Assembly (NCBI GenBank): GCA_032768795.1
Contig: CP136491.1
Coordinates: forward strand, 1,178,001-1,242,000
Length of the DNA stretch: 64,000 nt
Direction: 5' to 3'
Origin: Tremella fuciformis
Taxonomy: Eukaryota; Basidiomycota; Tremellomycetes; Tremellales; Tremellaceae
Shown piece by piece: positions 9,349 through 21,312 of the stretch. A program made the translations under genes and the position numbers. The notes under the pieces were generated by a model. It ran no database searches, had not been told where the DNA came from, and saw only the letters and a program-made list of their open reading frames with translations. How positions within the stretch are numbered: position 1 is the first letter of the stretch; each line of letters begins with the position of its first letter.

Positions 9349-12300
9349 CTACTCGCCCGCCCTAGCGATTCTATTAGCCATGTGGGCGCGGTTCTTCAAA
9401 TGCACCTCAAAGTTCTGGAGCGTCTCGCCCGGCCCAAGCGAATACACCCTGCCAGGACTACGAATCAGCTCAGCTCCTTCATGGTGCTGGGACGGCTTAC
9501 CAGTCGAGACACTTCATGCGCCACTCGTGCGGGAGCTCTGGCTCGCCAGGCGGTTTGTTTCGCAAAGTGACAACGAACGAGTCTTTCGGATAGCGCGATT
9601 TGAGCTCGGCGTCTGCACGAGCAGCCCATTCAGGAGGCTAAATATCAGCTGGATTGACCGTTTCATCGCATGAAATGCTCACCTGAGGCCCGCTCTTCTT
9701 GGCAGACGAGTTCGGGGCGCCAGTGTTGCTGACCACTCTCGCTGGTGTGGTGGCACTCGCACTGCCTGTTCTCGCCTTTGCAGCCTTCTCCCGTTCCCGC
9801 TTGTTCGGGGCGAAATCGCCATCCGAATCATCATCCTCGCTCGAACTTTCGCTACTCTCGTCTTCCGCAGCCTTGCCGCGAACGGCAGGGCCATCAGAAC
9901 TTCTGGAACCGCTCTCGCCGCTCTCATTGGATGTCTTGGAAGATCGGCGCGTGCCCAGTTCCGGAGGCTGCTTCGGAAGACGTTGCTTATGGTACATCTC
10001 GTCCTCGGTGTATGTGCACGGGCGGTCTCGGCCAGTGCGCTGGAGGTATTGGGCGCAATTCTGACACAGAGTTTTGTGGCCGGTCTGGTCGACCCCGAGT
10101 GAAGGCGTAAGATGTTCTGGAACGCCACAGTTCTTGCAGTGCCAAGCACGCTTTTGCTCTTGCACCGGAATTGGGACATCTGGAGGTTCGAGCTTGGGCA
10201 CCTTCGGCTGGCCATTCTCCTCAAGAAAGTCGGACTTGCGCTTCTGCCCTGCACCAGCCGCCGCATCATCGCCATCCGGTGGAGAATCAATTCTCGTCGT
10301 CCCTCTCTTGCGGAGACCGCCAGCTGTGAAAGGTTCTTCCATCTCATCTCCTCTCCCGCCTGTGTCTCCGTTGGTGCCAAAGATCGGATGAGCAGAGCTT
10401 TCCCTTGCAGACATTGGTGATGCACGGCTGAGCTCGCGCAGACTCCGTTTCGGTTTTCGAGACGCTTGTTGCGGAACAGGTGACGGCGGTTGAGGAAGGG
10501 GCAGATCTTGAGCGAGCAGATTGATGTTTGCTTGCGCAGCGATAGCCGCAGCTCGCCGACTGGTGGTCGGAGCCGCCAGGGGAGTCTCCTTTCCGCCGCC
10601 CTGGTGTTGGACGGACCCATTGGCACCGGTCGGATTGAGCAACGTTCGATGGGTCTTGAGAGGTTCGCGGTCAGGTAGGATGATACCTCGGCGAGCTCTG
10701 CCAGCGCGCTTCTTCCGCTTAGATTCCCGGTCCCGCTCGCGCTCGATGGAAAGAATATCCTCCTCGGTGAACGTAGCGAATATTGGCGTGTAATTCGACA
10801 TCGCAACATCTTCCTTGCGTAACACCGAATTTGGCACCAGAGGCGGGAGGAAGAAGGACCGTACCTCTTCATCCATGATCAGACCCGAGTTCGGGGCGTG
10901 ACCGACTAGGCAGAGCGATCGCCGGTGCACCAAGATCTGCTCATGGATGTCGTGAGCGAGCGCGGTGATGAATTCGCCACTGAGGCCCAATTCGGTGCAG
11001 TAGGAAGAGGCAAACTCTTCCGGCGTCACGGTCGAGTTGAGGTCCCACTCAAAGGTGTCGGTAAGGTTCTGCGTGCCTACGATGATGTCGACCTGCGAAA
11101 ATCAGCTGTGGTGATTCTCGTCTTCAAGATCCTCACTTTGACGAGGATGCGCAGCTCCTCTGACCAATCATCCGGTAGAGCCGACATTGCCTCTTCCACA
11201 GACATAGGTTCTTCTTGCTCCCTTGCCCTATGCTTGCGGTCATCAAGGTGTCCGTTCATCTGGTCATCGTTGACAGCTGGCGATTCGTCCTCGTCCTCCA
11301 GCTTGACCATCGCAATGTCCTCGCCTTCCTGCTCCGGTGTGCGTACTTCGGTAGGAGCGATGCCATCGCTGGCACTACCTTCCCTTGCTCGACGAAAGAC
11401 TTCCCAGGCCGGACCATCAGGGTCCAACAAGCCTCTACATGCCTCTTCTTTCGGTACTTTGGGCATGACAGGCAGTACCTGGTCCTGGTACTCCTTCACC
11501 TTCTCCTGGATTGCGCTAACAATTTTCGGCACGAAATCCTTGTGGGGCAGGCGGAAATCATCGCACATGCTCATGGCGAACAGCTCGGGTGTCACAACGT
11601 TGTCAGCGCAATTCCACATGAACGTGTCTTTCAGTCGGAAATGATCGTGCTCGATGTCCAGACGAACAGGGATGACATGATCTTCGACATCGGTCATGGC
11701 CTTCAACTGATCAGGAGTAAAGCGGATTTCGGATCGACCTCGAAGAACGCGTTGTTGGCGGATCTTCGCCTTGTCGTGGGGCCATATGATCGAGAGCCGG
11801 TCTCTGGTCCCGCGGTAATTTTTGCCTTTAGGCACAGCCCACCATGGTGTAGACGCTTCTATCGTACGGGCCCACGCCAGGTGTTTGTCCGCTTTGAGCT
11901 TCTTGTGCTCGTCCAAGGTCTGGCTGTATTCCTTATCGCTTTCAAGCCAGTCCTTGACACGGCGCTTCTCCTCTTCGTTCATTGCCGGCAGCTTGCCGCC
12001 AAATGTAGGGTCCGCCACCTCGTCGATATCGTTTACCGGCATAGGAGTGATATTGGTGATGGGGAGGTCGAGGCGGATGGCACCTTCCCACTCTTTAACA
12101 GGCACAGCGTGTGGTCCGGGTGTTGGTGCAGCGGACGCTGATGCTACTTGATCGGGTGCAGTATGCGGTGGCGGTCGAGCCGGTGGTGGCAGACCATGAG
12201 CCGGAATCCATTGGGGCGGAGGCATCTGCTGTCCATGTCCCATGCGTTTGTCTTTCGAAGACGCGTCCGACTGCCTGCGCTGCATCGACTGATTCGGCAT

Positions 12301-14388
12301 AGTGTGAGGGGGCGGAAGGTGAGGAGGGGGAGGCCGAATCGGAGATGCTTGTGACGCCTGCGAGGCTGATGGGGACGCAGCGGGCGCCTGGCCTGGTGGT
12401 TGCTGCCATCTTTGCTGTCCAGGCGTACCGGATTGTTGCGGGACAGCGCCTTGAGGAAGACCAGCCATACCTGCCAGCTGCTGTTGTAGTTGAGGGGGAA
12501 GCTGTCCTGGCGGGCGAGCCATTTGCATCTGTTGAGCTGCCATTGCTTGAGCCTTGCTCATGTGCACCACAACCTGTTGCATGCGATGCAGCACATCCGT
12601 CGGCACCCGCCCAGACGCGATAATCGCCTGAGCGTTTTGAACTGAGGCAAGCAGCTGCGGATTTCGAGCAGCCATGTCTGTCCGCCACTTTGGGTCGTTT
12701 ACATGTGCCAAGTGAGGGAAGAGCCGCCAGTCGAATGGGAAGTCGGACATGTTAACATTCGGCAGCGGGATCGGCGGGCGCATCATCGGCCGAGCACCCT
12801 GCTGCTGGGGATTCTGCACAGGTTGCCCCTGAGAGTGTTGCTGATTTTGTGCCGCTTGCGACATGACAGCCATAGCTGTTGCCATTTGCTGTTGCTGCTG
12901 CGGCGTGAGATTCTGCAATGCCGCGGCGTTGACCTGGCTGGGTACATTTGGCATGCCTGTCATCATGTTCGGCGCGAGAGACTGTTGCTGAGGTGTAGGT
13001 TGGGCCGACGGTCCTCCTGGTTGACCCGTGTGATCACTAGTGAGGGATTGGGCCGGGCTGGGAGCAGTAATTGATCCCGGCATGGGTGATTGGCTCGGAT
13101 AACCCAGTTGACCCATATGTGGCACGGACTGCTGCTGCTGCTGGCTATGATGAGAATGGGTCGACATCGCCGGTGAAGGCGCATTGTTGGGACCAGCTGG
13201 CTGCTGCACGAAGCTCTGCGATCCGGGCGGCGGGGTCGGGGTGTGACGCATCGACGGCGAGCCCATGATGGGTTGCGCAACACTCGGTGAGCCGTCGCGC
13301 TGCGAAGCTTGGGATGCGGGTCGCGGCGGTGCCATATGCTGAGGTAAACTGGACAAGGGTTGTCCTCCCTGACCCTGATTTTGAGGCGGCATCGATCCCG
13401 AAAGACTCCGTTGCTGGGTCATGGGGCTCTGCTGAGCAGACTGAGCCTGTTGCGGCATGCCCATGCCGACCTGTCCCATCTGTTGCTGCTGTTGCTGCTG
13501 CTGTTGGGGCATCTGGCCCGGGGGTCCCATCTGACCCATCTGTCCAAATTGCTGCTGGCCCTGAGCCTGTGTCGAGAACATCCGTACCATATTCTGCGCG
13601 ATACTGGCGAGGTAACCTTGTCGCTGATTCTCCGGCATCTGCTGGAATTGTGGTGATGCCATGGCGGCGCCCTGCTGTTGGGTGATGAAGGCGCGCTGCT
13701 GGGGTGTCAAGCTGAATGGTGCCTGCTGGGGCGGCTGTTGCCCTTGTTGAGGTGGTCGAGGAGAAGCTCCTTGCGGAAGAGCAGGCGGTGGCATGGCTTG
13801 TTGCTGAGGCTGTCCCTGCGGTGGACGAGCAGGTGATCCGGGCAGGCCTTTACCTTGGAGCGCCTGCAGTTGCTGAAGAGAGATGCCGCCTTGTACCGGC
13901 GTTTGTCCTTGACCCATCCCTTGCATCGGCAGCTGCATCTGTCCTGGCTGCCCCGGTACCTGCCCCTGCTGCTGGGCTTGTTGCTGTTGCTGTGCCATCA
14001 TTTGAGCGATTCGCTGCTGTTGATAGATCATCGCCTGCATCTGCGCCTGATTGGCCGGTGCGCCGCCCATCATTTGTTGTTGTTGTTGTTGCTGCTGTTG
14101 TTGAGGTTGTGGTTGCGACTGTCCAGGCTGACCCGTCTGTTGCGGTTGAGCGGGCTGCCCAGTGGTGGGCGGACGCTGCTGAGGCGGAGCCATACCGCGC
14201 ATGGCGGCCATGAGGGCTTGAGGGTTGGCGTTACCGCCCTGCGCCTGAAGGGCAGCCATGGCTTGCTGCATCTGTTGAGGCGTGATGGGTTGACCTGTCT
14301 GCCCCGAAGTGCGAGAGAGCTGCTGCAGCATGGCGAGCTGTTGAGGGGTGAGAGGAGGGGGTCGAACCCCCTGCTGGGGCTGTGACAT
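9349..14388 (-). CDS. SNF5: SNF5/SMARCB1-type SWI/SNF chromatin-remodelling subunit
   Basis: Four exons (14388-11137, 11092-9683, 9637-9501, 9457-9349), 1635 aa. The first about 650 residues are extremely Gln-rich with repeated QQQ runs. The SNF5 homology region follows as two repeats: IPVRLDIEHDHFRLKDTFMW near residue 950 and VDIIVGTQNLTDTFEWDLNS after the first intron. A GATA-like finger follows (HCKNCG...CQNCAQYLQRTG, C-x2-C-x20-C-x2-C), and the C-terminal tail has PPEW, WRMKCLDCPGRVYSLGPGET and VHLKNR. This finger-plus-tail layout is usual for fungal Snf5. It acts in the nucleus as a scaffold of the SWI/SNF complex. The long glutamine tract resembles S. cerevisiae Snf5. Confidence 0.95.
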
Positions 14389-15448
14389 GGCGGATGCCAG
14401 AGCAGGTGTAGGAGGGGATCAGAGCCGGCGTTACAGAAGGGGACTGAGGGTCAGTTGATCCTCAGTCTTACGGCGAGGAGCAGGTCAGCTCACCTAGCGC
14501 CAGACATCACAAGGCAAGCTCGGACCCAAAAAGTCCACTTTTACCTTGTACAGCGAAAGGCGAGATCGCTGTCCAGCCGGACGCGTGGCCACCCGCAAAG
14601 GAGAAGACCTGTTGGTCAGTCCATCAACAGCTCTGATACGGCTGCACGGGGCGATAAGATAGCTGAAGCACGCACCGATGTGTCTATGAGCGGCGACGGT
14701 ACGACTGGTCGGCGACGGCCTAGGCACAACGCGTCGCTCGGCTTGGCTTTGTCTCGCTCGCTCCCTCCTCGACGGGTTGTGGAATGGCGTCGCCCGCCGA
14801 GATCCGTCCGTCCGTTGTTCCCTTTCCTTCTTGCTTGCTTGCTTGTACTCGTGGCCCGCCTTATGCCCGTATGCTTCGGCCTTCTCTCGGTGCGGCAATG
14901 CGTAATGCGGGGTAAGGTTGTCTCTCTCTCTCTCTTTGGCTGTTCGGCTGATTGTCCTGATTCCACCTATAGACGTATGAGGATGGACCACGTCGATTGG
15001 ATGACCAACCTCCCCTTTGGGACAAAGTGAAAACTGGGGCCTTTGACGAGAAAACTGAGAAATCTCCCGAGCGAGCGCTTCTGGTAATTTTCTAGTTTTC
15101 TCTCAGTGGCGGAAAATCCAAAGGCTGGTGGTGCGCCTAGCAACTAAACCCGAAACGCCGCCACCCACGCCTTCCAGCGCTACTTGATCGCCGTTTGACT
15201 CACTCTCGCTTTACATCTCGTCTTTGATCCTCTGTTGTTCTCTGTCTTCTTAGTTCTCGCTCCCGGCTCAACTTTCAAGACCAACGTGGGTACCTCGCCG
15301 CCGATACACGGGCAAATGGCACTTTTCAACGCGATGGAACCTCGGCTCACGATGTTCTGCGTGTCTCAATCTTCTGCTTCTTTGTGTCCCATTCGCATTC
15401 ACAAACTTCCTTTCTTCACGCGACTGGTGCGACAAACAGTCCTGCAAG
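14389..15448. other. 1.06-kb divergent promoter region SNF5/SUB2
   Basis: No gene recognised. It contains a short CT microsatellite around 14920-14936 and pyrimidine-rich leader-like sequence before the SUB2 ATG. It must hold both promoters; no TATA box is obvious. Confidence 0.5.
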
Positions 15449-17490
15449 ATGTCCCGACCCGATGAGGAAGAGCTCGTTGACTACGATGAGACCGCCGAGG
15501 AGACCTTCGCCCCCCCGGCCGCTGCCGCCGATGGCGCAAAGGCGGACGGCGCGGACAAGAAGGGTTCCTACGTTGGCATCCACTCCACTGGCTTCCGGTA
15601 AGCCCTCGCGTGATTGTATCACGCCACACAGCTGATCATACAGTGACTTCCTCTTGAAGCCCGAGCTCCTTCGAGCCATCTCTGACCTTGGTTTCGAGCA
15701 CCCGTCTGAAGGTGTGTGACGGCGTCTCAACGCGGCCAACGCTGACGTGGCAGTGCAACAGGAGTGCATTCCTCAGGCGATCCTCGGCACTGACGTCCTT
15801 TGCCAGGCCAAGTCTGGTATGGGTAAGACGGCGGTCTTCGTGCTCGCTTGTCTTCAGCAGATGTGAGCACATCACATCTTTCAAACACGCAAAGCTGATT
15901 CGGAAGTGAGCCCGTCGACGGCGAAGTCTCCATCATCATCTTGTGCCACACCCGAGAGCTGGCGTACCAGATCCGAAACGAGTTTGCCCGTTTCTCAAAG
16001 TTCATGACCCAAGTTCGCACCTCCGTCTTCTACGGTGGTACGCCAATCTCGGCCGACCAGGAGATCCTGGCCAGCAAGGAGAAGTGCCCTCACATTGTTG
16101 TCGGCACACCTGGCCGGATGATGGCTTTGACTCGGGACAAGAAGCTCAATGCCTCAAAGGTCAAGCACTTTGTGCTCGACGAGTGTGACAAGATGTTGGA
16201 GCAACTCGGTTAGTCCTTCGATATTTAGCTTTTCTCGATCCCTTCAATCGGCTTTTCGACCGCGTCGTCTTCGTGATGGGGCGTTTCGGTCGCTTCATCG
16301 CGGGACGACCACGATCTTCGATCGCATGATCTCGGTCCTATGTTGGCGAACTCTGGTTCTCGTGCGGACACTGTAGCGACGCTGCTGCCAAGCAAGACCG
16401 CATCATGGGCGTTCCCCAGCGTCCATGGTAAACAGTATCACTCCGAAGTTCCTCAGACCTTCATCGTGTATTCCACTCGACCTTCTCAGCGTGCTGGTCA
16501 CATCTTGTGCAGTGGCCGAGGGGGTGAAAGAGGAGACCTTGCGAGCACTTCATGACTCAACATGTTTTGGAGGATAGGTAGACGAATAACAGAGCTTACA
16601 CGACATTCTCGATTTGCCTTCGATCGCCATTCTCTTCGCCGTCCTCCCAACCTCGCCACGAATTTGCGACTACTGACCAATTGAACAAACAGACATGCGC
16701 CGCGATGTCCAGGAAATTTTCCGTGCGACCCCTCACCACAAGCAGGTCATGATGTTCTCCGCTACCCTTTCAAAGGAGATCCGCGCCACATGCAAGAAGT
16801 TCATGCAATCGGTCTGTAGGATCCATCGACACGAGTGCCCAGCTCACGAGTAGCCTCTCGAGATTTACGTCGACGATGAGACCAAATTGACTCTTCACGG
16901 TCTTCAGCAGTACTATCTCAAGCTCGAGGAGCGGGAGAAGAACCGCAAACTCAACGATCTGCTCGACAACCTTGAGTTCAACCAGGTGAGCTCGCCGGGC
17001 TAGCACATCGTCATGCAGTAGCCGACGTTCAGGTTTGCATCTTCGTCAAATCGGTGCCACGTGCGACTCAGCTTGACGCTCTGCTGCAAGAGTGCAACTT
17101 CCCCTCCATCTGCATTCACTCGGGTCTCGCCCAGCCGGAACGGTACGCTGATAACCAAAAGTATGAGATGTGCGATTAATGAACAGTATCTCTCGATTCC
17201 AGCAGTTCAAGGCATTTGAGAAGCGCATCCTCGTCGCCACCGACATCTTCGGTCGTGGTATCGATGTCGAGCGTGTCAACGTCGTGATCAACTACGACGC
17301 CCCCGCCGATGCCGACTCGTACTTGCACCGTGTCGGTCGTGCAGGTCGTTTCGGTACCAAGGGTCTCGCGATCAGCTTTGTCTCGAGCGACGCCGACTCG
17401 GAGGTCTTGCAAAAGATCCAGGAACGCTTCACTGTCGCCATCCCCACCCTCCCCGACACCGTCGACCCGGCTACCTACATGACCTCGTAG
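15449..17490 (+). CDS. SUB2: DECD-box RNA helicase Sub2/UAP56
   Basis: Eight exons (15449-15597, 15644-15711, 15754-15862, 15907-16208, 16693-16811, 16854-16985, 17033-17142, 17187-17490) give 430 aa, the usual family length. Motifs in order: Q-motif region [15 protein letters not shown], motif [12 protein letters not shown], Ia HTRELAYQI, Ib [19 protein letters not shown] (DECD rather than DEAD is diagnostic), [47 protein letters not shown]. The family works in spliceosome assembly and TREX-dependent mRNA export. The fourth intron (16209-16692, 484 nt) is ten times longer than any neighbour intron; see findings. Confidence 0.97.
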
Positions 17491-17595
17491 AGGCACTGGC
17501 GGGCTTTGATACGTTATCATTGTATGTGCAAGGGAAAAAGGCCCAAAAGGGCGCGTCTCAGGATTCAAGATGAATGCATCGGAATGTCCAGATGA

Positions 17596-19087
17596 TCATG
17601 CTTCCTTGTCCGTCTTGCGCTTTGTGGCGACCCAAAATGCCGCCGTGTAGCGGTATGTCAACATACACTCTGGCTGGGTCGTATATGTGGTCTCCACCAT
17701 TTTCTCCTCGTGCAAGTCGAATCCGATCTTGTCAGCGATTTCCTTGACCTCGTCCAACGAAAGCTCGACGCCTCCCTCGCCTTTGTCCGAGGTGATGGGC
17801 GAGTTCTCGAAATGCCACAGCAATGGACCGAGATTGATCCAGATGCCGCCTTCCTCCAGGATCCCATGGATGATGCGCAGGTAACGCAAGACATTGCGAG
17901 CCTGCCCATCAGCTCGATCCATAAACGCAGCAGAGCGTACACAGTCTATGAAGAAGCAAGTGACCACGGCGCTCCATTGCCCTTTGTGCATCCACTCCTG
18001 TGCCTCTCCCTCTCCCGATCCGCTGAGAGAGGGCGCAGGCGGACCGTACACCTCCTCAAAGTCGCCGGCGGACATCGAGAATGCCCCACTGCTTCCACCT
18101 AGGACGTCCATCGGGCACACGTCGGGGATCTTGATCCGCCGCAGGAGGTGTGAGGCCGTGGTGAGGTGGTTCGAGTACGTATGGAGGAACGGGAAGATAT
18201 CGTACTGCTCCGCTTGAGTCGTGCTGCCCTCAGCTCCGACCACTAGGTGGGTGAGAATGAATCGGCTCACCGGTTCAAGATGAAGTTGGAAGCGAGCAGC
18301 ATGTACACCGAGAACTCGTTCCCCTCGCAGCGGAACCCCTTGGCGGCAATCTCCATCGCGAGCCGTGCCAGACCACAGCCCGGGACGAGCACCCGCACTT
18401 CGTTTCGGGGCCGGGTTGTCTCATTCTCTCCTGTGCTGGAGTTGGACGGATGGGGAAAGTACCGCTCGAGAGCCTCGATGCATGGTGCGTAGCAGTTGTC
18501 GCGCTCGGCAGCGGCCTCGACTGACCAGTCCCGCACGAGGGACCGCAGGGTCGAGCGTACCTTGTCTTGCGCTTGGTCGGCCTCTTGTCGGCCTTTGCCT
18601 TTCGGCTCTGCCTTCTTGGCCGGCTTCGGCGCATGTTCGTATGTATGCTCGGCATGATCGTGCTCGTGCCCGTGATCGCCTGAGTGGGAGTGCCCATGGT
18701 GATCGTGAGTGTCGTGCGTGTGCTGCTCCGCAGCCTCGTCGTCCGCATCATGCAACATGTGACTAAACAGCGGATCTGACAGTATTTCATCGATGAATTC
18801 CGCATTGCTTCTCGTCAGCTACAATTTTGCCCGTGGAGTAAGCTGACCGCCGGATGCCCTCGTCTACCGCGTCGAGCTTCTCGCGGAAGCCGATCTCGTC
18901 CAGCAACGCCTTATCTTCTTTCCTCAGCGACAAGAAGGACATGCGCCGCGCGTGATTCGCAGAGAGCTGAATTTCAGCTCGGTCGCGTCCAGACTATCAA
19001 GCTGGCACGCACATGATACCGCATGTAGCCATCGTAGGCTCGAGCAACGCACGCCCAATGCGCCTGCTCCAAATGCCCGTCTGCCAT
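17596..19087 (-). CDS. N2227-type methyltransferase (carnosine N-methyltransferase-like) with His-rich insert
   Basis: Exons 19087-19013, 18966-18848, 18807-18271, 18223-17941 and 17901-17596, 439 aa. The N-terminal helical part (YHLSANHARRMSFLSL) leads to the SAM-binding loop VRVLVPGCGLARLAMEIA, then EFSVYMLLASNFILNR, QYDIFPFLHTYSNH, DVLGG, SAVVTCFFIDCARNVLRYL and GGIWINLGPLLWHFENS, all N2227 landmarks. Family members methylate carnosine or related small molecules; the substrate in fungi is unclear. Odd feature: a His-rich linker near residues 80-110 (about 15 His, alternating with Asp/Glu/Gly) sits inside the N-terminal half. It is divergent from LCB1. Confidence 0.9.
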
Positions 19088-19330
19088 GATGCCTTGCTTC
19101 TGGCGAAAGTCAAGGTCGAGGTGTGTCTGCACATTCCTGGATGGCTCGGTCCAAGGACGTTGAATCCGGAGCCCCGATACGAGAGCTGAAAAGTTACGTA
19201 ACTTTACCTCAATGTTGAGCTCGGGCTCACGTCGCCGCGACTGAGAGGCGATTCAACACCGCGACTCTACCTTCATTCCTCATCCTCTCGAAAACAAAGG
19301 TCTGTCCTGGCGACACTCGCGCTGTCTACG

Positions 19331-21223
19331 ATGAGCGACGTCCACGTACCGCCCGCTCGCCCGTCCGAGATCCCCACCTCACTCCTGCCGCTCCTCTCAA
19401 TCCTCTCGACCATCGTGTACACCCTGTCCGACCTGTTCCACCGCATCCCCGGCTCGCCCATCTTGCTGCGGTACATCAAGTCGTCCTACCAGAATGACCC
19501 GTACCGGTCCCTCCTCGAGGTCCTCCTCGTGGCGTTCGCGCTGCGGACGATCTTGCAGCGGCGAACGCGCGGCGAAGGAGAGGGGAAGAGCTTTGTCAAG
19601 CTCTCGGAGAAGGCCAGTCTGCGCGTGCTATCTGCCGGGAGTATCGACTGACGTGCAGGAGGTAGATGAGTTGGTGGTAGAGTGGCAGCCGACACCGCTG
19701 GTCGAGGTGCCGAGCGAGCTGGACACGTTGACTCTGACAACTGTGCCGACTGTTCACGGGCCGAATGGGATCAAAGTTCGCACTTCGCCAAATGGCAAGC
19801 TGGTGGGCGACAGCACGTATGCCGGCTCCGGGCTGACACGCAGTTGCTCAACATGGCTACGCCCAACTGGGCAGGCTTCATCGAGAACGAGAAGATGAAG
19901 CAGGTCGCTGTCGAGACGCTTAGGACATATGGTGTCGGTACCTGTGGTCCGGCCGGCTTTTACGGATATTTGGGTTAGTTGCTTTTGTGCAGCTGTGCCG
20001 GAGATCACTGGGACACAGCTGACTGGTAGATGTGCACATCAAGCTCGAACAGGAGCTCGCCAGCTTCCTCGGAACCGAAGCGGCCATCATCTACTCACAA
20101 GGCTTCGTCACTATCGCTTCTGCCATTCCTGCGTTTGCCAAGCGAGGCGACATCATTGTCGCTGATCGCGGCGTGAACTTTCCCATCAACAAAGGCTTGC
20201 AGATTTCTCGTAGTACCATTCGTTGGTTTGCGCACGGCGACATGGAAGACTTGGAACGCGTATTGCAAAGTGTCGAAAAGGAGCAGAAACGCAAGGGCGG
20301 CAAGTTGACCAAGAAATTCATTGTCGCCGAGGGCATCTACGAGAACGACGGTATGATGCTGGATCTGCCGCGGGTGGTGAGTCTTCCACCCTTGGTGTAG
20401 ATGGCGCAGTCTGAGACGCAGATGGAGCTCAAGAAGAAATACAAGTATCGCCTCATCCTGGACGAGTCCAACTCGTTTGGCATGATCGGCGCACACGGCC
20501 GCGGTCTTACAGAATACTTCAACATCCCCGCGTCCGAGGTCGACATTCTCACTGGGTCCATGGCCACGGGTCTGACGACCGGCGGTGGATTCTGCGCGGG
20601 ATCAGAGCACGTCTGTAGACATCAGCGTATCAACTCATCCGCCTCCGTGTTTTCCGCCTCGCTGCCCGCCGTTCTCACCACTACCTCGTCGCTTGCCATC
20701 GCCACGCTAGCCAGCACACCGTCTCTCCTCACGGCTCTGCAAACGAACATTCAGACCTTCCGACAACAGCTCGCCAAGCTCGAGCCTACTCCATTGTCTG
20801 CCCTACCGCTCACAAATGGCGACTCAGCGTCCATTTCGGGCGCATCGGGCACTGGGTCAATCACGCCCAACAAGGATGCCATTATCCATATCCCCTCTCA
20901 TCCCGCCTCTGCGCTTTTGCACATCTTCCTCTTGAATCCCCCACCGACGATGGAGGAGGAAGAAGCACTCCTGCAGGAAGTGGTCGACGAGGTGCAGCTG
21001 AACGGCGCTGTACTGATCACACGCGCCAGGCGCCTGAGGGGACAAGAGACGTTCGAGCCTGAGCCCAGTCTCAAGGTGTGTATCAGTGGAGCCATGGCGA
21101 AGAAGGATGTGGAAAAAGCTGGGCAGGCACTTCGACAGGCGTTGCTCAAGTTGTGCGGAAGTGAGTCCGATCTGGCTCCATTCCTACATATTTGGGTTCG
21201 CTGACATGACAGAACGCCGGTAA
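19331..21223 (+). CDS. LCB1: Serine palmitoyltransferase subunit 1
   Basis: Six exons (19331-19624, 19659-19802, 19844-19973, 20030-20376, 20422-21160, 21213-21223), 554 aa; the last exon encodes only the tail KRR. An N-terminal membrane helix lies near residues 15-40, then the aminotransferase fold: NMATPNWAGFIENEKM, TYGVGTCGPAGFYGYL, DVHIKLEQELASFLG, YSQGFVTIASAIPAF, DRGVNFPINKGLQISRS, LILDESNSFGMIGAHGRG, GSMATGLTTGGGFCAGS. As in all Lcb1 proteins the PLP-binding Lys is absent, since catalysis needs the Lcb2 partner. It performs the first step of sphingolipid synthesis in the ER membrane. Tail-to-tail with HIS7. Confidence 0.95.
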
Positions 21224-21312
21224 TGCTTTGAAAGCACTCCGAGACCGTTGACATCAGTCCCTAATAGATATTATCGCCTTATAATGCATGCTTGTCTCCC
21301 GCTTTGTGCAAT

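Noticed and set aside
15399..15769. Minus-strand frames over the start of SUB2
   Set aside because: Shadows of the spliced helicase exons; no family similarity.
16209..16692. snoRNA in the long SUB2 intron
   Set aside because: Only weak C- and D-box-like words, without a terminal stem or proper spacing.
20533..20616. Missing PLP lysine in Lcb1
   Set aside because: Normal for the Lcb1 subunit; the Lys belongs to Lcb2.
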